Source: Topomyia yanbarensis (Eukaryota; Arthropoda; Insecta; Diptera; Culicidae). Taken from it: a stretch of 64,000 nucleotides of DNA. Positions 54,736 to 64,000 of this stretch are shown piece by piece; within the stretch, counting starts at the first letter, position 1, and every line of letters starts with the position of its first letter. The translations under genes and the position numbers were made by a program. The DNA lies in contig NC_080672.1 in assembly GCF_030247195.1 (NCBI RefSeq), positions 183,269,234 through 183,333,233 of the forward strand, in the 5' to 3' direction. The notes below the pieces were generated by a model that was not told the origin of the DNA, ran no database searches, and saw only the letters and a program-made list of their open reading frames with translations.

Positions 54736-55249
54736 GCATGATAGTTACGTGCCTGGCGAACTGTTTTGTAGCCTCGAACAAAACGACAAGACTGGCTTCT
54801 TCGGGTACCATTACGGCTGAACTTTATAAGCTTAGTTCGACTTTGAAATCCTGCACAATCTCACGAATCAGACGCTGGTAGGGCCATTTTGTTTGCTACT
54901 AGCACGGAGCTGCACAAAAAAATCATTTAATGCAGTTAGTTCACGGAGGCTGCCAAAAAGCTCGAATAGAAGCATGCGACTTCAACGTTTCTCTTAAACA
55001 CATGCAATTGAAGCAACACTGATCACTAGAGGGATGGTGAGGGAACACGCACATTCGTTTTGATTATACTGATAATAGCAGCAGAAAGAAATGGAAAAGC
55101 AGTGCACGAAACGAGCGAGAGGATAATTTAAATTTTTGTTCTGTGTGCAAGCTATTTCTTTCCACACAACGTATTATGTTGCTTGTTGAAAATTTGTTAC
55201 ACATCTTAAAATGAGTTTCAGTTTAACTCTCACTAGAACACAATTGATT

Positions 55250-55265
55250 GGTCCTGAAAAGAACC
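55250..55265 (-). terminator. Histone mRNA 3' stem-loop, unit B'
   Basis: Minus-strand GGTTCT-TTTC-AGGACC, 17-18 bp after the H3 stop. Confidence 0.92.
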
Positions 55266-55282
55266 GTTGCTTTTATTGTAAG

Positions 55283-55341
55283 TTACGCCCACTCCCAGCG
55301 GACACTGTGAGCCAGTTTGATTTCTTTTGCGAGAAAGTTAG
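55283..55341 (-). pseudogene. Histone H3 unit B', C-terminal end
   Basis: Mirror of 30,336-30,395. Stop TAA at 55,283-55,285 on the minus strand. The TA-flanked element has inserted in the last codons' upstream neighbour, so the CG of the first Arg codon lies at 56,715. Confidence 0.85.
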
Positions 55342-56712
55342 GGGTGACTGTGGAGACTTGATCCCCGGGGAGACTTGATCCCATCATTGTAACTCAAAGC
55401 CGGATCAGAATACATTAATCGAATATACTATAAAATTGCGTAGTTTTATCTAAACATAAATTTCATTAACACAGAAAAAAGAAATTGGACTTTTGTGTAA
55501 CCGAATTTTTACCGATTTAAAAAAAGTCTCAGAAGAACTGAAGAAGATTTATTTTTCAAATTTTCAAACTTTTATAAAATTGATAAAATCACCCACTACA
55601 TACTCTACTTTCGGATACAGAATTACAGGAGAATGTCAATTATATGAATACGTTATGATTGAGCTGATTCTTTTGTTCAACTATATTGTTACTAAAGTTT
55701 GCTGAAATAGATGCTATGGGTTCACGTGATCCCTTCAAATTCGTGGAGATTTGCTCCCCTTCGCCATACTTCATACACACCACTGAAAATAACCAAATTC
55801 ACACCAGAACAATTAAAGTCATTGTTGTCATAAAAAAATGTCAAAAATGAACGCTTCATCGTAAAGAAACATAACTGTAATTGTTTACTACAGTATACGT
55901 AGCAACCATTCATCCCGCATTTGACGTTCCTCAACCATAATAAAGACAGCTTTCAAATAATTGCACGGAGATATGGGGAATTCGTAAAAAAATCAGGTGA
56001 GAGATGCGTAATATGTAGTCACAAAAATAACAATATCTAATCATAACAATTTAATCAATACTACAATCCATTTATAAAATTGAATGGGGAAATGTGCCCG
56101 TTTTTGCCCTATTAAGAAGGGTCCCTCATTATTACTACAATAATTTTATTATTTCAGCTTCTTTGATTTGTTATTAAGGTCCATTTTTTTTATTTCGATT
56201 ATAGAGGTTTTAACGTTAAGGTCATTCGCCTCTTATTAAGAGCCAATATAATAACAAAATTGTCTTGAGAATGGTGAAAATCTTCTGTTTGAGCGCAGCA
56301 AAATCTCTAATTGAGTACCCCCATTATCGCAATACCATTTGAGTCAATGCGTTGAGCAAAGATGGCAGACACTGCTCTAACCAAAGGCTTCAGATGGGTA
56401 GGATGATAGTAGAAACAGGGCAAAAATAGGCTTATTACCCTACATGCTCTTTTAAACACGTTTTCATAAAGGAATCAAGTGTCCCCAAATTAGGGATCGA
56501 GTCTCCAGTAATCTTAAAATTTTCCATTTTTTTGTTGTTTTCCAGAAATGCTCATAGCTCATGTCCAGTATAATATTTCCATGTAAATTTTTTATGATTA
56601 CTAGTCATCCCTAGAAACAATATAAAACTACAAAAAAAATACATAGTTTTTTATCATTCCACGGAGTTGGACTGAAAAATAAAAAAGGGGATCAAGTCTC
56701 CTCAGTCTCCCC
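55342..56712. mobile_element. TA-flanked element with GGGGAGACT-type termini (copy 2), right arm only
   Basis: TA at 55,340-41 and 56,713-14. Left end GGGGTGACTGTGGAGACTTG, right end mirror CAAGTCTCCTCAGTCTCCCC. The left arm has the intact site GAAAGTTACGTAGGGG-type sequence. It is inverted relative to copy 1 (16,485-17,817), to which it is clearly homologous along its length with many substitutions. Confidence 0.9.
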
Positions 56713-57639
56713 TACGTAGGGGAGAGAGGGTAACAATGAAACACATTTTTTCTACAATTTAATTTTGATGATAATACATGTTATTTGTGTAACCAAAAGC
56801 GATACATGGTGCCACTCTGTTGTTAACTAATACATATATTTTTTCCAGCTGGTAAAATTCACGGGAAATAACATTTTTTGGATAATGAACAGTAGGTGGT
56901 AAAATGTATCAGTGTGCCCCATGGGTAGGAACTATAAAACACGATGTCGTCTATAGTGAAATATTCTACTTATAAATTTTATTCTTTTGTTTTGACGAAG
57001 AATGATCCTAACGCTTTGAATTAAAGTTATAAATCGTTTGTTTACGAAAGAATCCACTATATTATCGCGTAACATCGAACCACCATATATGCATATTAGC
57101 TGCAATCCTGAAATAAGAGACAATTTCTACAAAACTTGCCCAAATTTACTCATTTTGCACTATATGAGTAGTATTTACTATGGAAAATCGGAACCCATTC
57201 ACATTTTGAGACAGACCACAAAAACAAAAAAAATCACTGTTCCCCATACGCCATCGTTTCACAGTTACCCAATGGGTCTATTCATGAAAATTGTGAAATT
57301 ACACAGAACCATGAGAAGTTACCAAAAAACTTTGTTCGCGGCAAATGTTGAGCATAAAATTTGCTATAAATAGCAATAGACTAAACATTTATTCGATGAA
57401 TGGCAAATCACAAAGATGGAATAATGTTATTCATTGCAAATTTACTCTGGCTGTCACAAAACAAACAAATATCCATTAAAAGAGATAGAGTTATCAGATC
57501 TCTTCCAAAATATAGCAACACATGTAAAGAATTAGAAATAGTGAAATATGAAGGAATGAGACGATTCTGATCATGCATTATGATTTTATTGCGAATGTTT
57601 CATAGTTCCTGCTGATCCACTGGGGAGAACTTATTTTGT

Positions 57640-58958
57640 ATCCTCAAACAAACCGACCAAGTAGGCATCACTGGCTTCATTACGGCTGAGTTTTGTAAGC
57701 GTAGCTCGACTTTGAAGTAATACACTAGGGTTACCAACCGTCCTTATTTTAAAGGACATGTCCTTATTTTCGAGGTTTTTGGAAAGCGTCCTTATTTTAA
57801 TTCAAATGTCCTTATTTTTACTCTCAAACCTTGGCATATACAAGGTGGTTCAACATGATGTTTTTTTTAACAGGACATGCCATGTTATTGTAGTTTAGTA
57901 TTGTGTGCCACCACAGTATGCTCACCGTTTTCAAATTATTCAACTATATTTCAAAAATCAGCGATCTGTGAGAAATGTGTTTCGTGTACTCCGACAATAA
58001 TATGGTCTACAAAATCGGCCAACTGACTCCACTATTCGCCATACAATCAAAGAGTAAAAGTTGCAATTCTCGTTATTGGATGAGTAGCGAACAAATCGAC
58101 CACATCCAGCACACATTGAAGAAAAGATAGCGGCGGTGACATTCCCAAGCATCAGAAACCAGCATTACTCGCCTAATTAGCCAGATACCACTCCGTCATC
58201 AAAAATTGGACCAGTCGAATAGATTACCTCAAGCGCCAACATGGTCAATATATAAAATAAATTGTTTTCAAACAATAAATGGCAAAAAATGTGCTTTCGA
58301 TTGACAAATAAATATTTCGCGATTTACTCAATTTTTCAAATTTTTGCGAGATCAAAAAACGTCATGATGAATCACCCTGTATTAAATTATTCAGATCAAC
58401 TTTATTCCAAGAGAATCAATTTCGATTGTCAATTTCAAATACTTCCAGCGATTGTTTTTGTTAATGAATACTCTCTGCGACTCATTCCAACCAAAAGTTC
58501 TTTTACTCAGTAACCAGAATTTGTTGGATAGCTCGATATGAGGTTTGGCCAAAGTGGTTATCTTCGTTCAATATTGGCACTACACCATATAAATTTGTCC
58601 CAGATCAACTGCTGGAAAATAAGCCAGAATCCCTTTTTTCAGTATTCTGGCTCAAGTGACAAATGATTCAGGCTCAAATTCCGAATAGATTTGGCAGGGA
58701 TGTCCTTAATTTGCTCTTAGTCCATTTGGTAACCCTAAATACACAACTTTACGAACCAGACGCTGGAATGTTAGCCAGCGGATTAGTTGCTCCGTTGCCC
58801 TTTAGTTGGGGCGAAATACTGGCATGGCGACAGTTCCTGATCGGTAGTTGGTTGCGATGGGCCACCAGTTGCTGGGGCACTTTTTCGGACCGTCATCATT
58901 GCCAACTGCTTTCCTCCGGTGGACTGGCTGCTTGCTAGTACTAGGCTGCTTGCTAGTA
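57640..58958 (-). pseudogene. Histone H3 pseudogene, unit B' (with TIR insertion)
   Basis: Mirror of unit B: N-terminal tail and YRSGTVAM core at 58,958-58,738, then DFK...GLFEDTK at 57,718-57,640. One visible difference from the left arm (KSAPATGG here, KSTPATGG there) shows a post-duplication substitution. Confidence 0.91.
57726..58737. mobile_element. TAGGGTTACCA element in H3 unit B'
   Basis: Mirror of 27,403-28,415 with the same 7-bp AATACAC duplication (57,719-57,725 and 58,738-58,744). It carries private changes, including loss of TGAAAT near 58,190 and an altered ATGATGAATCACCCTG stretch at 58,365. Confidence 0.85.
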
Positions 58959-59508
58959 GAACGAATACGAATGATGAGAAAAACCGACCGACCAATATTC
59001 ATATATGAACACACGAGAAAGCACTACTATCGCTCTCTCGCTCGTTTTCGTGCCATTCCTGTGCCTTTCTTTTCCGTTCGGCTACCAATACTAGCATAAC
59101 TAAAACGAATATTCTGTCTTTCCATCGCCTTCAATCTAGTGGCCAGTGCTAGCAAACTTCAGTTCAGTTTTTCAATAAAAACATTCCAACAATATTTGCA
59201 AGAAATATTGCAGATTTGATAAGAAGGAAGGAAAAGATTTTCACAAATTTAAATTCTTTTGTCTTATTTGTTAGCGCTGATACTGGCCATGGGATGGTGG
59301 GAGAATACGCACATTCTTTTTGATTATGATGGTATTAGCAGTAGAAAGGAATGGAAAAGCAGTGCGCGAAAATGAGCGAGAGAGGATAATTTAAATTCTC
59401 TTTCTTTCTTTCCACACATCGTATTTCTTATATAGCTTTCAGAAAATTATTTGTTATGCACCATAAAATGTAAATTTCAGTTTAACTCTTATTAGAACAC
59501 AATTAATT

Positions 59509-59524
59509 GGTCCTGTAAAGAACC
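59509..59524 (-). terminator. Histone mRNA 3' stem-loop, unit A' (mutated loop)
   Basis: Minus-strand GGTTCT-TTAC-AGGACC; shares the TTAC loop with the left-arm copy, so that mutation predates the inverted duplication. Confidence 0.87.
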
Positions 59525-59552
59525 GTTTATTGTTTTATTGCGGGAGCATAAT

Positions 59553-60050
59553 TCAGACGCACTCTCCGCGGACACGGTGAGCCAGTTTAATGTATTTGGC
59601 CTGAAAGTTATGCGCTTGGCGCACTATTTTGCATCCTCGAACAAACCGACCAAGTAGGCATCGTTGGCTTCTCGGGGCATCATTACGACTGAGCTTTGTA
59701 AGCGTAGCTCGACTTTGCAGTCCTGTACAATCTCACGAACCAGACGCTGGAACGATAGCCTACAGATTAGTTGCTCTGTTGCCCTTTAGTTGGGGCGATA
59801 TTCTTGCAGGGCGACAGTTCCTGATCGGTAGTTGGTTGCGATGGGTCACCAGTAGCTGGGGCACTTTTTCGGACTGTCGTCATTGCCAACTGCTTTCCTT
59901 CGGTGGACTGGCTGCTTGCTAGTACTTGAACGTTGCCCTTTAGTTAGGGCGAGATACTGGCATGGCGACAGTTCCTGTAGCTGGGGCACTTTTTCGGACC
60001 TTCGTCATTGCCAACTGCTTTCCTCCGGTGGACTGGCTGCTTGCTAGTAC
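59553..60050 (-). pseudogene. Histone H3 pseudogene, unit A'
   Basis: Mirror of unit A, including the internal tandem duplication of the first ~120 bp and the final IKLAHRVRGE then a stop. A TATA-like TATATAAAT lies upstream at about 60,091-60,100 on the minus strand. Not functional. Confidence 0.92.
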
Positions 60051-60985
60051 TTGAACGAATACGAATGATGAGAAAAACCGACCGACAGATATTTATATAA
60101 TCGCGCTAATATGCACTACTATCGCTTTCTCGCTCGTTCTCGTGCCGTGAATGAGCCTTTCCGTTCCGTCCGGCCTCCAATGGCCTAACCAAAGGAATAT
60201 GCCGTCTTTCCCCTACCAACTGCTCTTGTCAAGCAACTCAACACGAATAATCATAGGAACAAACATGTAGTGGACCTACACAGAAAAAAATATTTTGTAA
60301 TTTTAAGTTTATTTTCATGCACATATTTGGAGCATGAATATAAATGTAAAATTAAGTTTCACCACAAATACACACGACATGTCGTGCTTTTTTCAACGAA
60401 TTTTATTATAATATTACACGTGGATCGAAAATTACAGTTTCTATGAACGGAAAACCAATGCACTTCAATGTATTTTTACTCGAATACTGCTGTAAAATGA
60501 ATGGCATGTAATATTACACGAATGAAAGTGTAAAATTGTATGCTGTTTGATGCTCCAATTGATTTTAACGCAATTTTCAATCAAATTTTTGATTCAATCG
60601 TTGTATGTTTACATTCGTATTGATTTACATGTCGTTTAAATTTCATTATTTTTTGGCGTGTAAATATAAACTTTTCATTATTTTATTGTTCGGTTGGTCC
60701 ACCATATTGACGGCTCTGTGCGGGATGGGCTGAAAATTTTTACTTTTCCGAGTCGTTTTCGAAAGATTTTTCAAAACACATTTTTTGTTATTAGTGCATG
60801 TTATACATACTTAAAATTTTAATACAGCATAGAGGAACATATTTTCAACAAATTGGCCTAAAAATCAAATCATTCTGTTAAGTATGATAAAAGTTATTAA
60901 CGTTCAAAATCTGACGCGGCGCCGCAGCCGATATTTTGAAACGGGACCCCTATATTGAAAGCTAAAATGTATTCTACATTAAAAT

Positions 60986-61396
60986 CAGTATACAAAGCAG
61001 ATTTTACGTGTGAAATACATAGTGTTTTGAACTCCGCCAATGTTGCCGCACCTTCAATATGTCTAGGCATCGAATTGAAATAACTTATTCCTTTGTACAA
61101 CAAGGAGTTCTGTGACCTACTAAATAAAAAGTTAGGTGCTCTTGCATCAGACGCGTTTCTAGTGTTGTACCTATACACATCACTTCCTCTTTCAATTCGA
61201 TCACACAAATATCGAGGCAGCATTCCATTAATAATTTTAAAAATGAGCACCATAGTCAAGTAATAAATTCTTTGCTTCACAGTGAGCCATTGTAATGCGT
61301 CTAGCATGAAACTAGAGGAAGTGTATCTGTTACATTTTAAAATTAATCGCATGATTCTATTTTGCAATCGCTGTAACCTCAATATTCGCCATACTT
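60986..61396 (-). pseudogene. Non-LTR RT C-terminal fragment
   Basis: Minus strand: RLQRLQNRIMRLILKCNRYT, then MLDALQWLTVKQRIYYLTMVLIFKIINGMLPRYLCD, then NTRNASDARAPNF and GISYFNSMPRHI: the C-terminal domain that follows RT in CR1/L2-like elements. The open frame continues by chance into the inverted-repeat arm (to 60,897), so its last ~30 residues are not original. It is a different family member from 16,150-21,090. It sits exactly between the outer edge of the right arm and the start of the third copy. Confidence 0.85.
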
Positions 61397-64000
61397 CCAT
61401 ACTTCATACACACCACTGAAAATAACCAAATTCACACCAGAACAATTAAAGTCATTGTTGTCATAAAAAAATGTCAAAAATGAACGCTTCATCGTAAAGA
61501 AACATAACTGTAATTGTTTACTACAGTATACGTAGCAACCATTCATCCCGTATTTGACGTTCCTCAACCATAATAAAGACAGCTTTCAAATAATTGCACG
61601 GAGATATGGGGAATTCGTAAAAAAATCAGGTGAGAGATGCGTAATATGTAGTCACAAAAATAACAATATCTAATCATAACAATTTAATCAATACTACAAT
61701 CCATTTATAAAATTGAATGGGGAAATGTGCCCGTTTTTGCCCTATTAAGAAGGGTCCCTCATTATTACTACAATAATTTTATTATTTCAGCTTCTTTGAT
61801 TTGTTATTAAGGTCCATTTTTTTTATTTCGATTATAGAGGTTTTAACGTTAAGGTCATTCGCCTCTTATTAAGAGCCAATATAATAACAAAATTGTCTTG
61901 AGAATGGTGAAAATCTTCTGTTTGAGCGCAGCAAAATCTCTAATTGAGTACCCCCATTATCGCAATACCATTTGAGTCAATGCGTTGAGCAAAGATGGCA
62001 GACACTGCTCTAACCAAAGGCTTCAGATGGGTAGGATGATAGTAGAAACAGGGCAAAAATAGGCTTACTACCCTACATGCTCTTTTAAACACGTTTTCAT
62101 AAAGGAATCAAGTGTCCCCAAATTAGGGATCGAGTCTCCAGTAATCTTAAAATTTTCCATTTTTTTGTTGTTTTCCAGAAATGCTCATAGCTCATGTCCA
62201 GTATAATATTTCCATGTAAATTTTTTATGATTACTAGTCATCCCTAGAAACAATATAAAACTACAAAAAAAATACATAGTTTTTTATCATTCCACGGAGT
62301 TGGACTGAAAAATAAAAAAGGGGATCAAGTCTCCTCAGTCTCCCCTACGTAGGGGAGAGAGGGTAACAATGAAACACATTTTTTCTACAATTTAATTTTG
62401 ATGATAATACATGTTATTTGTGTAACCAAAAGCGATACATGGTGCCACTCTGTTGTTAACTAATACATATATTTTTTCCAGCTGGTAAAATTCACGGGAA
62501 ATAACATTTTTTGGATAATGAACAGTAGGTGGTAAAATGTATCAGTGTGCCCCATGGGTAGGAACTATAAAACACGATGTCGTCTATAGTGAAATATTCT
62601 ACTTATAAATTTTATTCTTTTGTTTTGACGAAGAATGATCCTAACGCTTTGAATTAAAGTTATAAATCGTTTGTTTACGAAAGAATCCACTATATTATCG
62701 CGTAACATCGAACCACCATATATGCATATTAGCTGCAATCCTGAAATAAGAGACAATTTCTACAAAACTTGCCCAAATTTACTCATTTTGCACTATATGA
62801 GTAGTATTTACTATGGAAAATCGGAACCCATTCACATTTTGAGACAGACCACAAAAACAAAAAAAATCACTGTTCCCCATACGCCATCGTTTCACAGTTA
62901 CCCAATGGGTCTATTCATGAAAATTGTGAAATTACACAGAACCATGAGAAGTTACCAAAAAACTTTGTTCGCGGCAAATGTTGAGCATAAAATTTGCTAT
63001 AAATAGCAATAGACTAAACATTTATTCGATGAATGGCAACTCACAAAGATGGAATAATGTTATTCATTGCAAATTTACTCTGGCTGTCACAAAACAAACA
63101 AATATCCATTAAAAGAGATAGAGTTATCAGATCTCTTCCAAAATATAGCAACACATGTAAAGAATTAGAAATAGTGAAATATGAAGGAATGAGACGATTC
63201 TGATCATGCATTATGATTTTATTGCGAATGTTTCATAGTTCCTGCTGATCCACTGGGGAGAACTTATTTTGTATCCTCAAACAAACCGACCAAGTAGGCA
63301 TCACTGGCTTCATTACGGCTGAGTTTTGTAAGCGTAGCTCGACTTTGAAGTAATACACTAGGGTTACCAACCGTCCTTATTTTAAAGGACATGTCCTTAT
63401 TTTCGAGGTTTTTGGAAAGCGTCCTTATTTTAATTCAAATGTCCTTATTTTTACTCTCAAACCTTGGCATATACAAGGTGGTTCAACATGATGTTTTTTT
63501 TTAACAGGGCATGCCATGTTATTGTAGTTTAGTATTGTGTGCCACCACAGTATGCTCACCGTTTTCAAATTATTCAACTATATTTCGAAAATCAGCGATC
63601 TGTGAGAAATGTGTTTCGTGTACTCCGACAATAATATGGTCTACAAAATCGGCCAACTGACTCCACTATTCGCCATACAATCAAAGAGTAAAAGTTGCAA
63701 TTCTCGTTATTGGATGAGTAGCGCACAAATCGACCACATCCAGCACACATTGAAGAAAAGATAGCGGCGGTGACATTCCCAAGCATCAGAAACCAGCATT
63801 ACTCGCCTAATTAGCCAGATACCACTTGAAATCCGTCATCAAAAATTGGACCAGTCGAATAGATTACCTCAAGCGCCAACATGGTCAATATATAAAATAA
63901 ATTGTTTTCAAACAATAAATGGCAAAAAATGTGCTTTCGATTGACAAATAAATATTTCGCGATTTACTCAATTTTTCAAATTTTTGCGAGATCAAAAAAC
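61397..64000. repeat. Direct duplication of part of the right arm (third copy), runs off the window
   Basis: Repeats 55,764-58,366 in the same orientation at an offset of 5,633-5,634 bp. It starts inside the TA-flanked element (CATACTTCATACACACC) and contains that element's right two-thirds (to about 62,345), the unclassified insertion, part of H3 unit B' (about 63,273-63,352) and most of the TAGGGTTACCA element. It also lacks the 903-bp GTACCGG element. Confidence 0.95.

Larger units (their letters stand above)
53200..54890 (-). pseudogene. Histone H3 pseudogene, unit C' (split by hAT)
   Basis: Mirror of unit C: H3 residues from about QRLIREIVQDFK to VTIMP at 54,885-54,736, then the hAT element, then the degraded C-terminus at 53,252-53,200. 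Same internal stop as the left arm. Confidence 0.9.
52137..60985. repeat. Right arm of the giant inverted repeat (8.85 kb)
   Basis: Reverse complement of 25,162-33,368. It is longer because it holds a 420-bp MITE (52,167-52,586), a 1.37 kb TA element (55,342-56,712) and a fuller fold-back element. It is shorter by lacking the 903-bp GTACCGG element. Boundaries: AAGATGGGTGGGTAATG at the inner side, GTATTCTACATTAAAA at the outer side. Confidence 0.93.

Noticed and set aside
59629..59922. 97-codon plus ORF in the right arm
   Set aside because: Antisense to H3 pseudogene A'; the H3 homology is on the minus strand.

Overview
No functional host gene is visible in this 64 kb. The window is repeat-dense, AT-rich eukaryotic DNA made of nested transposable elements, satellites and recent segmental duplications, plus decayed copies of a replication-dependent histone H3 gene. 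The mix points to an insect: R1/LOA-like non-LTR elements with three CCHC knuckles, CR1/L2-like non-LTR elements, Ty3/gypsy fragments, many TA- or TTAA-flanked MITEs, hAT-type elements with 8-bp target duplications, and tRNA-headed SINE-like units. A culicine mosquito is my best guess; that is inference from style, not a match I could run.

Layout. 1-5 kb: a 3'-truncated R1/LOA-like non-LTR copy (minus strand) and a long CT microsatellite. 5-9.3 kb: a nested set in which a hairpin MITE is split by a 4.1 kb TIR element, which itself holds two TTAA MITEs and a 1.1 kb fold-back element with a SINE-like insertion. 10.4-12.4 kb: a TTCATT-rich array, a second hairpin MITE and a gypsy RNase H relic. 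16.1-21.1 kb: a CR1/L2-like non-LTR element on the minus strand, broken by a TA-flanked element and a hAT element with a perfect 8-bp target duplication. 21.4-22.9 kb and 48.35-49.28 kb: what look like two parts of one minus-strand gypsy element, separated by a 25.45 kb block (22,903-48,353) flanked by TA and bounded by CACCCAGG/CCTGGGTG termini.

That block holds an 8.2 kb segment (25,162-33,368) that recurs as an inverted repeat at 52,137-60,985. Part of the right arm is repeated again in direct orientation from 61,397 to the window end. Each arm carries tandem histone H3 pseudogene units with TATA/initiator relics and the histone 3' stem-loop, and these units are riddled with insertions. 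The block also contains a near-perfect 6.76 kb tandem duplication (34,674-41,436 and 41,437-48,200). Each unit carries the same RT-deleted R1/LOA-like element with an exact 10-bp target duplication, and the matching empty site lies at 23,248-23,257.

The paralogous copies act as filled and empty sites for one another, so many insertions can be delimited to the base and ordered in time. The main discoveries are the histone-H3-derived repeat inside a giant inverted repeat, the 25 kb TIR-bounded block splitting a retrotransposon, and several transposon families with unusual fold-back structure.
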